Shown here: positions 1 to 5,691 of the stretch, piece after piece | Layout of the letters: every line of letters begins with the position of its first letter | Numbering within the stretch: the first letter of the stretch is position 1 | Origin: an uncultured Lachnospiraceae bacterium | GTDB taxonomy: Bacteria > Bacillota > Clostridia > Lachnospirales > Lachnospiraceae | NCBI GenBank assembly: GCA_902778165.1 | Contig: CACYWQ010000012.1 | Span: 1 to 64,000, forward strand | Direction of reading: 5' to 3' | Length of the DNA stretch: 64,000 nucleotides | Translations under genes and position numbers: made by a program | Notes under the pieces: generated by a model | What the model saw: only the letters and a program-made list of their open reading frames with translations | Told to the model about the DNA's origin: nothing | Database searches by the model: none

Positions 1-383
1 TTATTGATCTCAATAAAAAAAGAGCAATGAGATCCTTCCAAAAACTCATGTATAAGAAATATGTTCCCTATGCGGCTCTTGTTGAAGAAAAGTTATCAAA
101 AGGGCAGTGGGGCAACACTTGGCGCATCAGGATCAATCCGGATAATACGGAAGAAGGGGTCCGATTTGATCTTGTAGGATGCCCTCTTGCAGATTATGCC
201 AAGGCAAACGGATATATGGATCTTTTGCCCTATATGTGCGCAACGGATCATGTGATCCCGGGACTTATACATGCCAAGCTTATCCGCACACATACCTGCG
301 CGCTGGGAAGTGACTCGTGCGATTATTGGTATGTCGGTGATGAGAGCGAGACAGCAAAGAACTTTAAAGGAGGACTGGTCTAA
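1..383 (+). CDS. ATC hydrolase-like protein, C-terminal part
   Basis: The frame is open from the left edge of the window to the TAA at 381-383, so the true start lies upstream; the ATG at 27 is probably internal. The visible 118-residue part resembles the C-terminal half of the L-2-amino-thiazoline-4-carboxylic acid hydrolase family, a family with few characterised members: it ends with an aromatic Cys-Asp-Tyr-Trp-Tyr stretch after a Leu-Gly-Ser-Asp segment. No membrane segment is seen. A strong AAAGGAGG at 364-371 just before the stop suggests that another gene once followed, and a decayed relative does follow in the same frame. The family call rests on motif memory, so the substrate is unknown. 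Confidence 0.55.
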   Translation, partial: IDLNKKRAMRSFQKLMYKKYVPYAALVEEKLSKGQWGNTWRIRINPDNTEEGVRFDLVGCPLADYAKANGYMDLLPYMCATDHVIPGLIHAKLIRTHTCALGSDSCDYWYVGDESETAKNFKGGLV

Positions 384-497
384 AGATACGGCGAAAAACA
401 GGAAGAAGAAATATGGGAAAAAGTTTAGGAACAATATATTGAATATCTCCCCGATCTTCCGGATTACGGTGGTAAGAAAAACGGCCATGCTATGTGA
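384..497 (+). pseudogene. Decayed N-terminal fragment of a second ATC hydrolase-like gene
   Basis: In the same frame as the preceding gene, the sequence reads as an N-terminal ATC-hydrolase-like stretch (…EEEIWEKV, then EQYIEYLPDLPDYGGKKNG…), broken by an in-frame TAG at 426-428 and ended by TGA at 495-497. There is no start codon after the preceding TAA although a good ribosome binding site remains at 364-371. The Leu-Pro-Asp followed by Gly-Gly-Lys-Lys-Asn is the family's typical N-terminal signature. I read it as the remnant of a tandem paralogue. The short length makes the family assignment tentative; the in-frame stop is certain. Confidence 0.5.
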
Positions 498-573
498 TTG
501 ATAAAAGTCAATCGCCATAATTTTTCATCAGGAGAATTAGCGATCAGGTTCGCGGTACGAAACGGAGAGATAA

Positions 574-657
574 ATGGGACTGATTGAACTGCTGCTTTTA
601 GGTATAGGTCTTTCCGTGGATGCCTTTGATTGCATATTAAACGGATATACGGTATAA
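574..657 (+). pseudogene. mntP 5' remnant, truncated after about 18 codons
   Basis: A GGAG ribosome binding site is followed by ATG at 574 and the reading MGLIELLLLGIGLSVDAF, which matches the start of the intact gene at 1639 (MGLFELLLLSVGLAMDAF) residue for residue at most positions. After the Asp-Ala-Phe the similarity stops abruptly at about 628-630, exactly where the mazEF promoter begins, and the frame ends at TAA 655-657. The third positions differ widely from the intact gene, so this was an older paralogue, not a fresh duplication. No remainder of the gene is found after mazF. Confidence 0.75.
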
Positions 658-658
658 T
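630..658 (+). promoter_or_regulatory. mazEF promoter
   Basis: TTGCAT (630-635), a 17-bp spacer and a perfect TATAAT (653-658) lie 26 bp before the mazE start. It begins at the junction with the mntP remnant, so the module arrived with its own promoter. Confidence 0.75.
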
Positions 659-669
659 GTATATACATT
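656..669. promoter_or_regulatory. Probable MazE/MazEF operator palindrome
   Basis: AATGTATATACATT is a perfect 14-bp palindrome overlapping the -10 box and the expected transcription start of mazEF. Known MazE-type antitoxins repress their own promoter by binding such palindromes, so this is the likely autoregulatory site. Confidence 0.6.
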
Positions 670-683
670 CAGGAGGTGATTGT

Positions 684-926
684 ATGGAACAGGTAGCGAT
701 AAGAGCTTGGGGAAATAGCCAGGGAATACGCATCCCTAAAGATATTTTGGAACAAATGCAATTAAAGATTTCAGATGTTCTGGATTTAGAAGTTAAAGAT
801 GATACCATTGTGCTTAGAAAACAGTTTGTTCATAAATCTTTTGAGGAACGGCTTGCTGAATACAATGGTGAAATAACAGTCTGTGATTTTGACTGGGGTG
901 AGCCTGTGGGGAGAGAGATTCTATGA
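684..926 (+). CDS. mazE: MazE-type antitoxin (AbrB fold)
   Basis: An 80-residue protein starting at the ATG 7 bp after a strong AGGAGG (671-676); an upstream in-frame start at 630 lies inside the promoter and is rejected. The first half is a SpoVT/AbrB swapped-hairpin domain with the typical Trp-Gly-Asn-Ser-Gln-Gly-Ile-Arg-Ile-Pro sequence (about residues 9-18), which forms the DNA-binding dimer. The acidic C-terminal tail (Asp-Phe-Asp-Trp-Gly-Glu) is the part that in known MazE proteins occupies the toxin's active site. It overlaps the toxin gene by 4 bp (ATGA), the usual arrangement for coupled translation. Complete and apparently functional. Confidence 0.92.
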   Translation: MEQVAIRAWGNSQGIRIPKDILEQMQLKISDVLDLEVKDDTIVLRKQFVHKSFEERLAEYNGEITVCDFDWGEPVGREIL

Positions 927-1234
927 AAGAATTTTATCAAGGGGATATTATTAAGATAACCGACTTTAAGAAGCAAATATTTGTTATAGTCAGTAAGAAT
1001 GCTTTTATAAAGGCAACAGGTATATTTCATATATGTCCTGTGATTTCGGGAATTCAGGCGGGCCCTTTACATATTCCGGTGAACGGGAAAAAGGGAGAGT
1101 CTGGAACTGTCATATGCGAGCAGATAAAGGTAATAGATCCACAAGCAAGAGGGTGCAATAGGGTAGATTCTCTCGCGTATGAGGATATTTTAAATGTATC
1201 TGACGCTGTACAGGGCATTTTCGAGTATGATTGA
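923..1234 (+). CDS. mazF: MazF/PemK-type mRNA interferase toxin
   Basis: A 103-residue PemK/MazF-family endoribonuclease, expected to cleave mRNA at short sequence motifs when its antitoxin is degraded. It shows the family order: an N-terminal Gln-Gly-Asp-Ile segment (6-9), a beta strand ending in Val-Ser (about 22-24), Cys-Pro-Val-Ile-Ser (about 38-42), and Glu-Gln-Ile-Lys-Val-Ile-Asp followed by an Arg-Gly-Cys (residues about 66-78), which carries catalytic-region residues. Length is normal for the family. Translation is coupled to mazE by the ATGA overlap. Cleavage specificity cannot be read from the sequence. Confidence 0.92.
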   Translation: MKEFYQGDIIKITDFKKQIFVIVSKNAFIKATGIFHICPVISGIQAGPLHIPVNGKKGESGTVICEQIKVIDPQARGCNRVDSLAYEDILNVSDAVQGIFEYD

Positions 1235-1282
1235 TTTACTTTTGAATTAGTGCCATTATAGTTAGTGATAGATAACCAAGTT

Positions 1283-1312
1283 AAAAAAAAGACTCCGCTC
1301 AGGTAGCGGAGT
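1283..1312 (-). terminator. Minus-strand terminator-like hairpin after mazF
   Basis: ACTCCGCT (1292-1299) and AGCGGAGT (1305-1312) form an 8-bp hairpin. Eight A residues at 1283-1290 give a T8 tract on the minus strand, so it would end transcription coming from the right on the minus strand; the plus-strand side has no T tract. A second small hairpin with a TTCG loop lies at 1328-1345. No minus-strand gene to its right is seen in this window. Confidence 0.5.
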
Positions 1313-1409
1313 AAATAAATAACAATAAGTTAGCTTCGGCTAACTCAAGACATCAGGCAGCAGGCAGAAAACTGGCAGATCGCGTAGGGAGATAAAGGCT
1401 TCAAAATGC

Positions 1410-1438
1410 TTGACGCATGTACGGTAACATGATACAAT
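1410..1438 (+). promoter_or_regulatory. Promoter of the riboswitch-mntP transcript
   Basis: TTGACG (1410-1415), a 17-bp spacer and TACAAT (1433-1438) lie 17 bp upstream of the riboswitch P1 stem, placing the transcription start just before the aptamer. The 70 bp between the TTCG hairpin and this promoter show nothing recognisable. Confidence 0.7.
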
Positions 1439-1454
1439 TCGTTCAATGTATCCC

Positions 1455-1535
1455 ATGAGGGAGTAGCAAGCGCGCAGCGTAGCAAGTCAACATACTGGCC
1501 TGTCGGCCTGGCTTGTTTTAAATTGCGAGACTCAT
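1455..1535 (+). ncRNA. yybP-ykoY manganese riboswitch aptamer
   Basis: The conserved GGGAGTAGC (1459-1467), the later TCAACATACT (1487-1496) and a GCGAGACT near the 3' side (1525-1532) are the hallmark segments of the yybP-ykoY class. The closing P1 stem pairs ATGAG (1455-1459) with CTCAT (1531-1535), and GGCC/GGCC (1497-1500 and 1505-1508) forms the P4-like arm. This class binds Mn2+ and usually controls metal transporters, including mntP, which is exactly the gene that follows. A second ATGAG at 1576-1580 could compete for the CTCAT strand of P1 and may be part of the switching mechanism (inference). Confidence 0.88.
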
Positions 1536-1584
1536 GTATAGTTAATATCGGAAAGCTATGCATGGTCAATAATGGATGAGAATG

Positions 1585-1618
1585 ATCCCGGGTATGGTTT
1601 TCCATATCCGGGATTTTT
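1585..1618 (+). terminator. Riboswitch expression platform terminator
   Basis: ATCCCGGGTATGG (1585-1597) pairs with CCATATCCGGGAT (1602-1614) around a TTTT loop and is followed by a short T run (1615-1618). It lies between the Mn2+ aptamer and the mntP ribosome binding site, so it is the likely ON-switch terminator that is relieved when manganese is bound. Confidence 0.75.
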
Positions 1619-1638
1619 GGTATAAGGGAGATGTATCA

Positions 1639-3012
1639 ATGGGATTATTTGAATTACTGTTGTTGTCAGTAGGTCTGGCGATGGATGCTTTTGCCGTGTC
1701 CATATGTAAAGGCCTGGCATCCGGTAAAGTCACGGCAAAAGAATATCTGTTATGCGGCGTATGGTTTGGTTCTTTTCAGGCGATCATGCCCTTTATCGGA
1801 TATCTTATCGGAGCAAGGTTTGAGAGATACATAAGCATGATAGCACCGTGGGTGGCATTCGGCCTTCTTGCCCTGATAGGCGGTAACATGATAAGGGAAG
1901 CATTATCGCCGGAAGAAGAGATGGCTCCGGGCTTTGATCTTAAGACCATGTTCATGATGGCAGTAGCTACGAGTATTGATGCACTGGCTGTCGGTATCAC
2001 GTTTGTAGCTGTTCCCGTCAGAGTCTTAGATCTTGGAGATCTGGCCAATGTAGGATTCGCGGTGTTCGTCATAGGAGTTATCACATTTTTGATCTCTGCA
2101 GCAGGCGTTAAGATCGGCAGTATTTTCGGTGACCGGTATAAATCGGGTTCTGAGATCATGGGCGGAACGATATTGATATTCATCGGATTCCGTTCATTGA
2201 TAACATATCTGGACAGAGCACAGACATTATCTGACGGCGAGACGATATTCGGAATGCTCATCCCTCTTATCGGGACGCTTCTGGGGGCAGCAGTCATATA
2301 TGCCCAAAAGGGTCGTTTCTCGGAAGATATCCGTATGATATTAGTCGGATCCGGATCGGGCATAATGCTCTCCATAGCGGTATGGGGAATGATAGAACCT
2401 GCAATAGACGGTCTTAATAAGGTGGATGTGAATGGGATAATCCCGGTGACCGTTTGCTTTGGGGCCGGAGTCGTGATCCAGATAATCTTTGATAAGATCG
2501 TGCCGCATACACATGTATATTCTGAGATAACGGAGGGGCTGAGAAGCGGGCTTGATACCGATATCAAGGTCATGCTGACTGAGGTGATACATCATATTCC
2601 GGAGGGTATCGCCTTAGGTTCGATATATGCAGCGCATTTCATGAAGACCGAGTGGATATCATCAACGGTGGCGCTGGTTCTGGCTATAGCGATTGCACTT
2701 CAGAATATCCCGGAGGCGATGTATGTCTCACTTCCGATAAGAGAGCAGGGTACAAGGACCGGCAAGGCATTCTTCATGGGAATAGTATCGGGAGTTCCGA
2801 TACCGTTGCTTGGGATCATCACTGTGGTGATAGTAGTGTTTTTCCCCGGGGCGCTTCCATACATAATGGCAATAGCCGGTGGGGCACTGATCTTTACTAC
2901 GATTGAGGAGATCCCTCATATCGCATCCAGGAAGGATAATGACAAGGGAACCATTGCATTCGTGATCGGATTCGCACTCGTGATGCTGATGGTGTACTTA
3001 AGAATGTCGTGA
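1639..3012 (+). CDS. mntP: MntP manganese exporter fused to a ZIP-family metal transporter
   Basis: 457 residues from the ATG after GGGAG (1626-1630); the upstream in-frame ATG at 1576 lies in the riboswitch platform and has no ribosome binding site. Residues about 1-195 are a complete MntP (DUF204) exporter with its two Asp-Ala repeats (MDAFAVSICKG near the start and SIDALAVGITF around 115-125). Residues about 212-457 are a ZIP transporter: a Gly-Thr-Leu-Leu-Gly-Ala first helix, the His-His-Ile-Pro-Glu-Gly metal motif of TM4 (from His318), the Gln-Asn-Ile-Pro-Glu-Ala motif of TM5 and a Glu-Glu-Ile-Pro-His later. Both halves look intact, with no frameshift. Stand-alone MntP is about 190 residues, so this is a genuine fusion. 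The Mn2+ riboswitch argues for a role in manganese (or iron/manganese) detoxification; whether the ZIP half exports or imports is unknown. Confidence 0.88.
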   Translation: MGLFELLLLSVGLAMDAFAVSICKGLASGKVTAKEYLLCGVWFGSFQAIMPFIGYLIGARFERYISMIAPWVAFGLLALIGGNMIREALSPEEEMAPGFDLKTMFMMAVATSIDALAVGITFVAVPVRVLDLGDLANVGFAVFVIGVITFLISAAGVKIGSIFGDRYKSGSEIMGGTILIFIGFRSLITYLDRAQTLSDGETIFGMLIPLIGTLLGAAVIYAQKGRFSEDIRMILVGSGSGIMLSIAVWGMIEPAIDGLNKVDVNGIIPVTVCFGAGVVIQIIFDKIVPHTHVYSEITEGLRSGLDTDIKVMLTEVIHHIPEGIALGSIYAAHFMKTEWISSTVALVLAIAIALQNIPEAMYVSLPIREQGTRTGKAFFMGIVSGVPIPLLGIITVVIVVFFPGALPYIMAIAGGALIFTTIEEIPHIASRKDNDKGTIAFVIGFALVMLMVYLRMS

Positions 3013-3019
3013 TATCGCT

Positions 3020-3814
3020 TTAATCATGGCGGAGCTTATCAAGTGAGAGAATTAAAGATGCTGCGATAGCAGGTCGGCTGTTTGGCCGGCCTGTTTCCAT
3101 GTCTAAGGAAGTCAGACTGCCGGTGCCGGCAAGATCGGATACAGTCTGATGTACGTTGATACCTATACCAACTATAAGAGCACGGATCATTCCGCTCTCG
3201 ATTTCCATATCGGTCTGAGTGAGTATGCCGCAGAATTTGCGGCCGTTTATTAAGAGTTCATTGCCTGATAACTCAGGCGTGATGTCGCACAGACCGCTTA
3301 TCACACTGCACACAGACTTACCGACGCGTTCAGTGATCGTACGCCAGTCTGAGACAAAGGAAGACTCGCCGTCTATGACTCCGGGACGGATGAGATAGGA
3401 GAGATAGATACCCTTTCCTTCGGGCGAATCAAAACGTGTTCCGATACGACCTCTGCCGCCTGTCTGCATCTCTGCGATCACTACCTGACCGTCGGGTGCA
3501 TCCTGTTGAGCAAGTTCCATCAGATGAATGTTGGTCGATGTGACTGTGGGAAGACAGATCACATGGTTCATGCGCTCCTGTGACAGGGCTGAAAGCAGAG
3601 TGCCTGTAGTGAGAGCATCGGGCATCTCTGTAAGTCTGTATCCGCGGTTAGTGACAGACTCAATGATATAACCTTCTTCGCGCAGACTGCGAACAGCAGT
3701 ATTAACGGCCGCACGACTTAAGCCAATGCTCTTGCTTGCATCTTCTCCTGATATGTAATTGCCTTCCGCCCTCATAAGGAGGGCGAGGATCTGATCTTTC
3801 GTGGAATATGACAT
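3020..3814 (-). CDS. birA: BirA: biotin operon repressor and biotin-protein ligase
   Basis: 264 residues. An N-terminal winged helix-turn-helix (about 1-65) is followed by the ligase domain with the biotin/ATP loop Gly-Gly-Arg-Gly-Arg (about 118-122), the Asn-Gly-Arg-Lys-x-Cys-Gly-Ile-Leu strand carrying the catalytic lysine, and Val-Gly-Ile-Gly-Ile-Asn-Val. It activates biotin to biotinyl-AMP and loads it on carboxylases; the adenylate-bound form represses biotin genes. Odd points: the usual Lys-Trp-Pro-Asn-Asp motif is replaced by a Ser-Gly-Asn-Glu segment, and the C-terminal SH3-like domain is short or missing (family about 320 residues). Last gene of the bioY operon, 27 bp after DUF1284; convergent with mntP, 7 bp apart. 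Confidence 0.9.
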   Translation of the reverse strand: MSYSTKDQILALLMRAEGNYISGEDASKSIGLSRAAVNTAVRSLREEGYIIESVTNRGYRLTEMPDALTTGTLLSALSQERMNHVICLPTVTSTNIHLMELAQQDAPDGQVVIAEMQTGGRGRIGTRFDSPEGKGIYLSYLIRPGVIDGESSFVSDWRTITERVGKSVCSVISGLCDITPELSGNELLINGRKFCGILTQTDMEIESGMIRALIVGIGINVHQTVSDLAGTGSLTSLDMETGRPNSRPAIAASLILSLDKLRHD

Positions 3815-3841
3815 GCTTTGATTATAGCAGAAACAGAAGTG

Positions 3842-4291
3842 TCACAGTACGTATTTTTGTTCGCGGATGTTTTGGCTGCATGCACTTACCGGATACCAGT
3901 TACAGTCTCCGCATATACTTCGCAAACGCTTATCATCCTCGCAACCATTCAGATATTCATCAAGTCTCCGTATCAGTTCATGATATGAGTAGCGTTTTTC
4001 TTTTAATTTAAGTATGTCGCGTACAGCTGCATCGTATCGCAAAACCTTGTCATCATCGGCGCAGAGTCCTTCACCAAGCTTGGACGGACAGGCGGAACAG
4101 ATATTGTCTGAAGAAAAGGTGATCTCGATCTCAATATCAGGTTCATTACGAAGCCTGTCTGTAATTGCACTCATTCCGGATACAAAATCATCGCTGTAAC
4201 CTTTGCCGCTGTAGCCTTGTGTGCAGAGCAGATGATGGGGGCGAAGGCGGATGATGTGCGCGTTGTCGGTATTATTGTCCGTGTGCATCAT
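3842..4291 (-). CDS. DUF1284 domain protein
   Basis: 149 residues. The start contains the family's signature Ile-Arg-Leu-Arg-Pro-His-His-Leu-Leu-Cys followed by a Gly-Tyr-Ser-Gly-Lys-Gly-Tyr segment (about 14-31). Several further cysteines (Ile-Cys-Ser-Ala-Cys-Pro near 65-70, Cys-Gly-Asp-Cys near 127-130) suggest metal or Fe-S binding, but the family has no settled function. It overlaps bioY by 4 bp (ATGA) and precedes birA, so it is translated as part of the biotin operon. No signal peptide or membrane helix is seen. A role linked to biotin is inferred from position only. Confidence 0.8.
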   Translation of the reverse strand: MMHTDNNTDNAHIIRLRPHHLLCTQGYSGKGYSDDFVSGMSAITDRLRNEPDIEIEITFSSDNICSACPSKLGEGLCADDDKVLRYDAAVRDILKLKEKRYSYHELIRRLDEYLNGCEDDKRLRSICGDCNWYPVSACSQNIREQKYVL

Positions 4292-4851
4292 CTTATTTCC
4301 AGAAGATTGGCCTTCACCAATATACCGCGAAGGGTCGTACCAAAGATACCGGATAAGATGATCTTGATGATGGCCGTGGGAATGAAGGGGATCACACAGG
4401 CTGTGAGTGCGGCAGGCAGAGTGCTTCCTGCTACGACCATGAACCAGACAGTACCTATCACATAGTTAACTACGGCACCGAGTACAAGCCAGAGCCAGAG
4501 CAGTGGGCTCTTGATGCTCTTCTTTACAGCAAGTCCTGCAAGGAATGCCATAACAGGGAATGAAACAATAAAGCCGCCTGTCATTCCGAGTACGATACCC
4601 AGTCCGCCTGAGAAACCTGCAAATACCGGAACGCCGACAGCACCTAAGAGTACATAGACTGCAGTTGAGATGGTGCCTCTCTTAGAGCCCAGTACTAATC
4701 CTGCCAGCGGAACTGCAAAGGTCTGAAGTGTAAGGGGAACGCCTCCCGGAAGAGGGATGCTTATCTGTGCCAATACTGCGATCAAAGCAGTGAACAAAGC
4801 TATATAGCAAATATCTCTGATATAGCTTGATGAATTGTTGTCTGTAGTCAT
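4288..4851 (-). CDS. bioY: BioY biotin transporter (ECF S component)
   Basis: 187 residues from the ATG 6 nt after GGAGA; an in-frame ATG 66 bp further upstream overlaps the operator and is rejected. It is a six-helix membrane protein with the BioY features Ile-Pro-Leu-Pro-Gly-Gly-Val-Pro-Leu-Thr-Leu-Gln (about 31-42), a Gly-rich loop Gly-Gly-Leu-Gly-Ile-Val-Leu-Gly-Met-Thr-Gly-Gly-Phe, and Asn-Tyr-Val-Ile-Gly-Thr. BioY captures biotin with high affinity, usually working with a shared ECF energising module. It is the first gene of bioY-DUF1284-birA, and the operator upstream implies that it is repressed when biotin is plentiful. Confidence 0.93.
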   Translation of the reverse strand: MTTDNNSSSYIRDICYIALFTALIAVLAQISIPLPGGVPLTLQTFAVPLAGLVLGSKRGTISTAVYVLLGAVGVPVFAGFSGGLGIVLGMTGGFIVSFPVMAFLAGLAVKKSIKSPLLWLWLVLGAVVNYVIGTVWFMVVAGSTLPAALTACVIPFIPTAIIKIILSGIFGTTLRGILVKANLLEIR

Positions 4852-4888
4852 GATGTTTCTCCATTCATATTTTTTTCTAACCAGGAGT

Positions 4889-4917
4889 AGTGTAATAGGT
4901 TCCGGATTGATTGTCAA
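4889..4917 (-). promoter_or_regulatory. bioY operon promoter
   Basis: On the minus strand TTGACA (complement of 4912-4917), a 17-bp spacer and TACACT (complement of 4889-4894). The -35 box lies inside one half of the BirA operator, so bound BirA would block RNA polymerase. Confidence 0.7.
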
Positions 4918-4942
4918 CCTAAAATTGTTGGAGGTTTACAAT
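4910..4942. promoter_or_regulatory. BirA operator
   Basis: Inverted repeat ATTGTCAACC (4910-4919) and GGTTTACAAT (4933-4942) with a 13-bp gap. This matches the Firmicute BirA site, whose halves read roughly ATTGTTAACC and GGTTAACAAT, with one change in each half. It sits over the bioY promoter, and birA is in the same operon, giving a closed autoregulatory loop. Confidence 0.85.
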
Positions 4943-4946
4943 GCAA

Positions 4947-4976
4947 TCAAAAATAAGGACGGCAGTAACCGCCCTT
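4947..4976 (-). terminator. ktrBA operon terminator
   Basis: AAGGACGG (4955-4962) and CCGCCCTT (4969-4976) form an 8-bp stem with one wobble pair; on the minus strand it is followed by a T-rich tract (4947-4954). It lies 11 bp after the ktrA stop codon. Confidence 0.75.
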
Positions 4977-4987
4977 TGGTATTTCAC

Positions 4988-5638
4988 CTATTGCACATTT
5001 AGTTTATTGAGTGCCGAACGTTCGACGACAATCAATAGTTTGTCATCTTTACCAAGGGGAACAGAGGGATCTATAAGCTGCCAGGTGTTGTTCTGATCTT
5101 TCTTGGCAACTGCATTTATAAGATGATTCTTTCTTAAGTTAAGGTCTATAAGAGATCTTCCGACCCATTTATCAAGCGGGTACATCTCGACCATGCACAG
5201 ATTGTTGTCGACCTGGAAGTAATCAAGCATCGTATCGGACACCAGTATCCTGGCGGACTGTATTCCGCTTATTTGTTCGGGAACAACCACCTTATCTGCG
5301 CCGATCCTTTTTAAGATCGAAGTCATACGCTCCGAAGAACTCTTGGCTACAATGAGAGGAACACCTTTTTCCTTGGATACGGCTACAGCCATGATGCTGG
5401 CTGAGAGATTTCTTCCCATTGCTGTCACGACTATGTCCATGCTCTTAAGATCAAGTTCAGCGACATCATCTTCATTGGTCAGATCCATGCATATCGCATA
5501 TGTGCTGTACTCTGCAATCTCCTTGACCTTGTCCTCATCCATATCTACAGCCAGTACATCCATTCCCATGTCATACAGGGCCTTGGCGAGGCTCATTCCG
5601 TATTTTCCGAGTCCTAATACTGCAATTGATTTTTTCAT
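4988..5638 (-). CDS. ktrA: KtrA/KtrC-type K+ channel gating subunit (RCK)
   Basis: 216 residues. The AGGAGG (complement of 5645-5650) directly abuts the ATG at 5644, so the ATG at 5638 with a 6-nt spacing is the better start. The N-terminal RCK domain has a Rossmann fold with Gly-Leu-Gly-Lys-Tyr-Gly (about 9-14) and an acidic Asp-Met-Asp at the end of strand 2 that binds the nucleotide ribose. The C-terminal RCK_C (TrkA_C) domain from about 135 on is the usual c-di-AMP site in Firmicute homologues. It forms a cytoplasmic octameric ring that opens the KtrB channel on ATP binding. It follows ktrB by about 50 bp, on the same strand. Confidence 0.92.
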   Translation of the reverse strand: MKKSIAVLGLGKYGMSLAKALYDMGMDVLAVDMDEDKVKEIAEYSTYAICMDLTNEDDVAELDLKSMDIVVTAMGRNLSASIMAVAVSKEKGVPLIVAKSSSERMTSILKRIGADKVVVPEQISGIQSARILVSDTMLDYFQVDNNLCMVEMYPLDKWVGRSLIDLNLRKNHLINAVAKKDQNNTWQLIDPSVPLGKDDKLLIVVERSALNKLNVQ

Positions 5639-5691
5639 TTTCATCCTCCTTGACCGTCCAAGAAAGTTGGCGAGTCTTATATGAGATTCAT

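Noticed and set aside
271-501. 76-codon plus-strand open frame after the first gene
   Set aside because: It overlaps both the end of the ATC-hydrolase-like gene and its decayed copy in another frame, has no ribosome binding site, and its sequence is a low-complexity Lys/Arg shadow.
1776-2573. 265-codon minus-strand open frame inside the mntP-ZIP gene
   Set aside because: It is antisense to a conserved membrane protein gene, lacks a ribosome binding site and reads as Pro/Ser/Ile-rich sequence, typical of a shadow frame.
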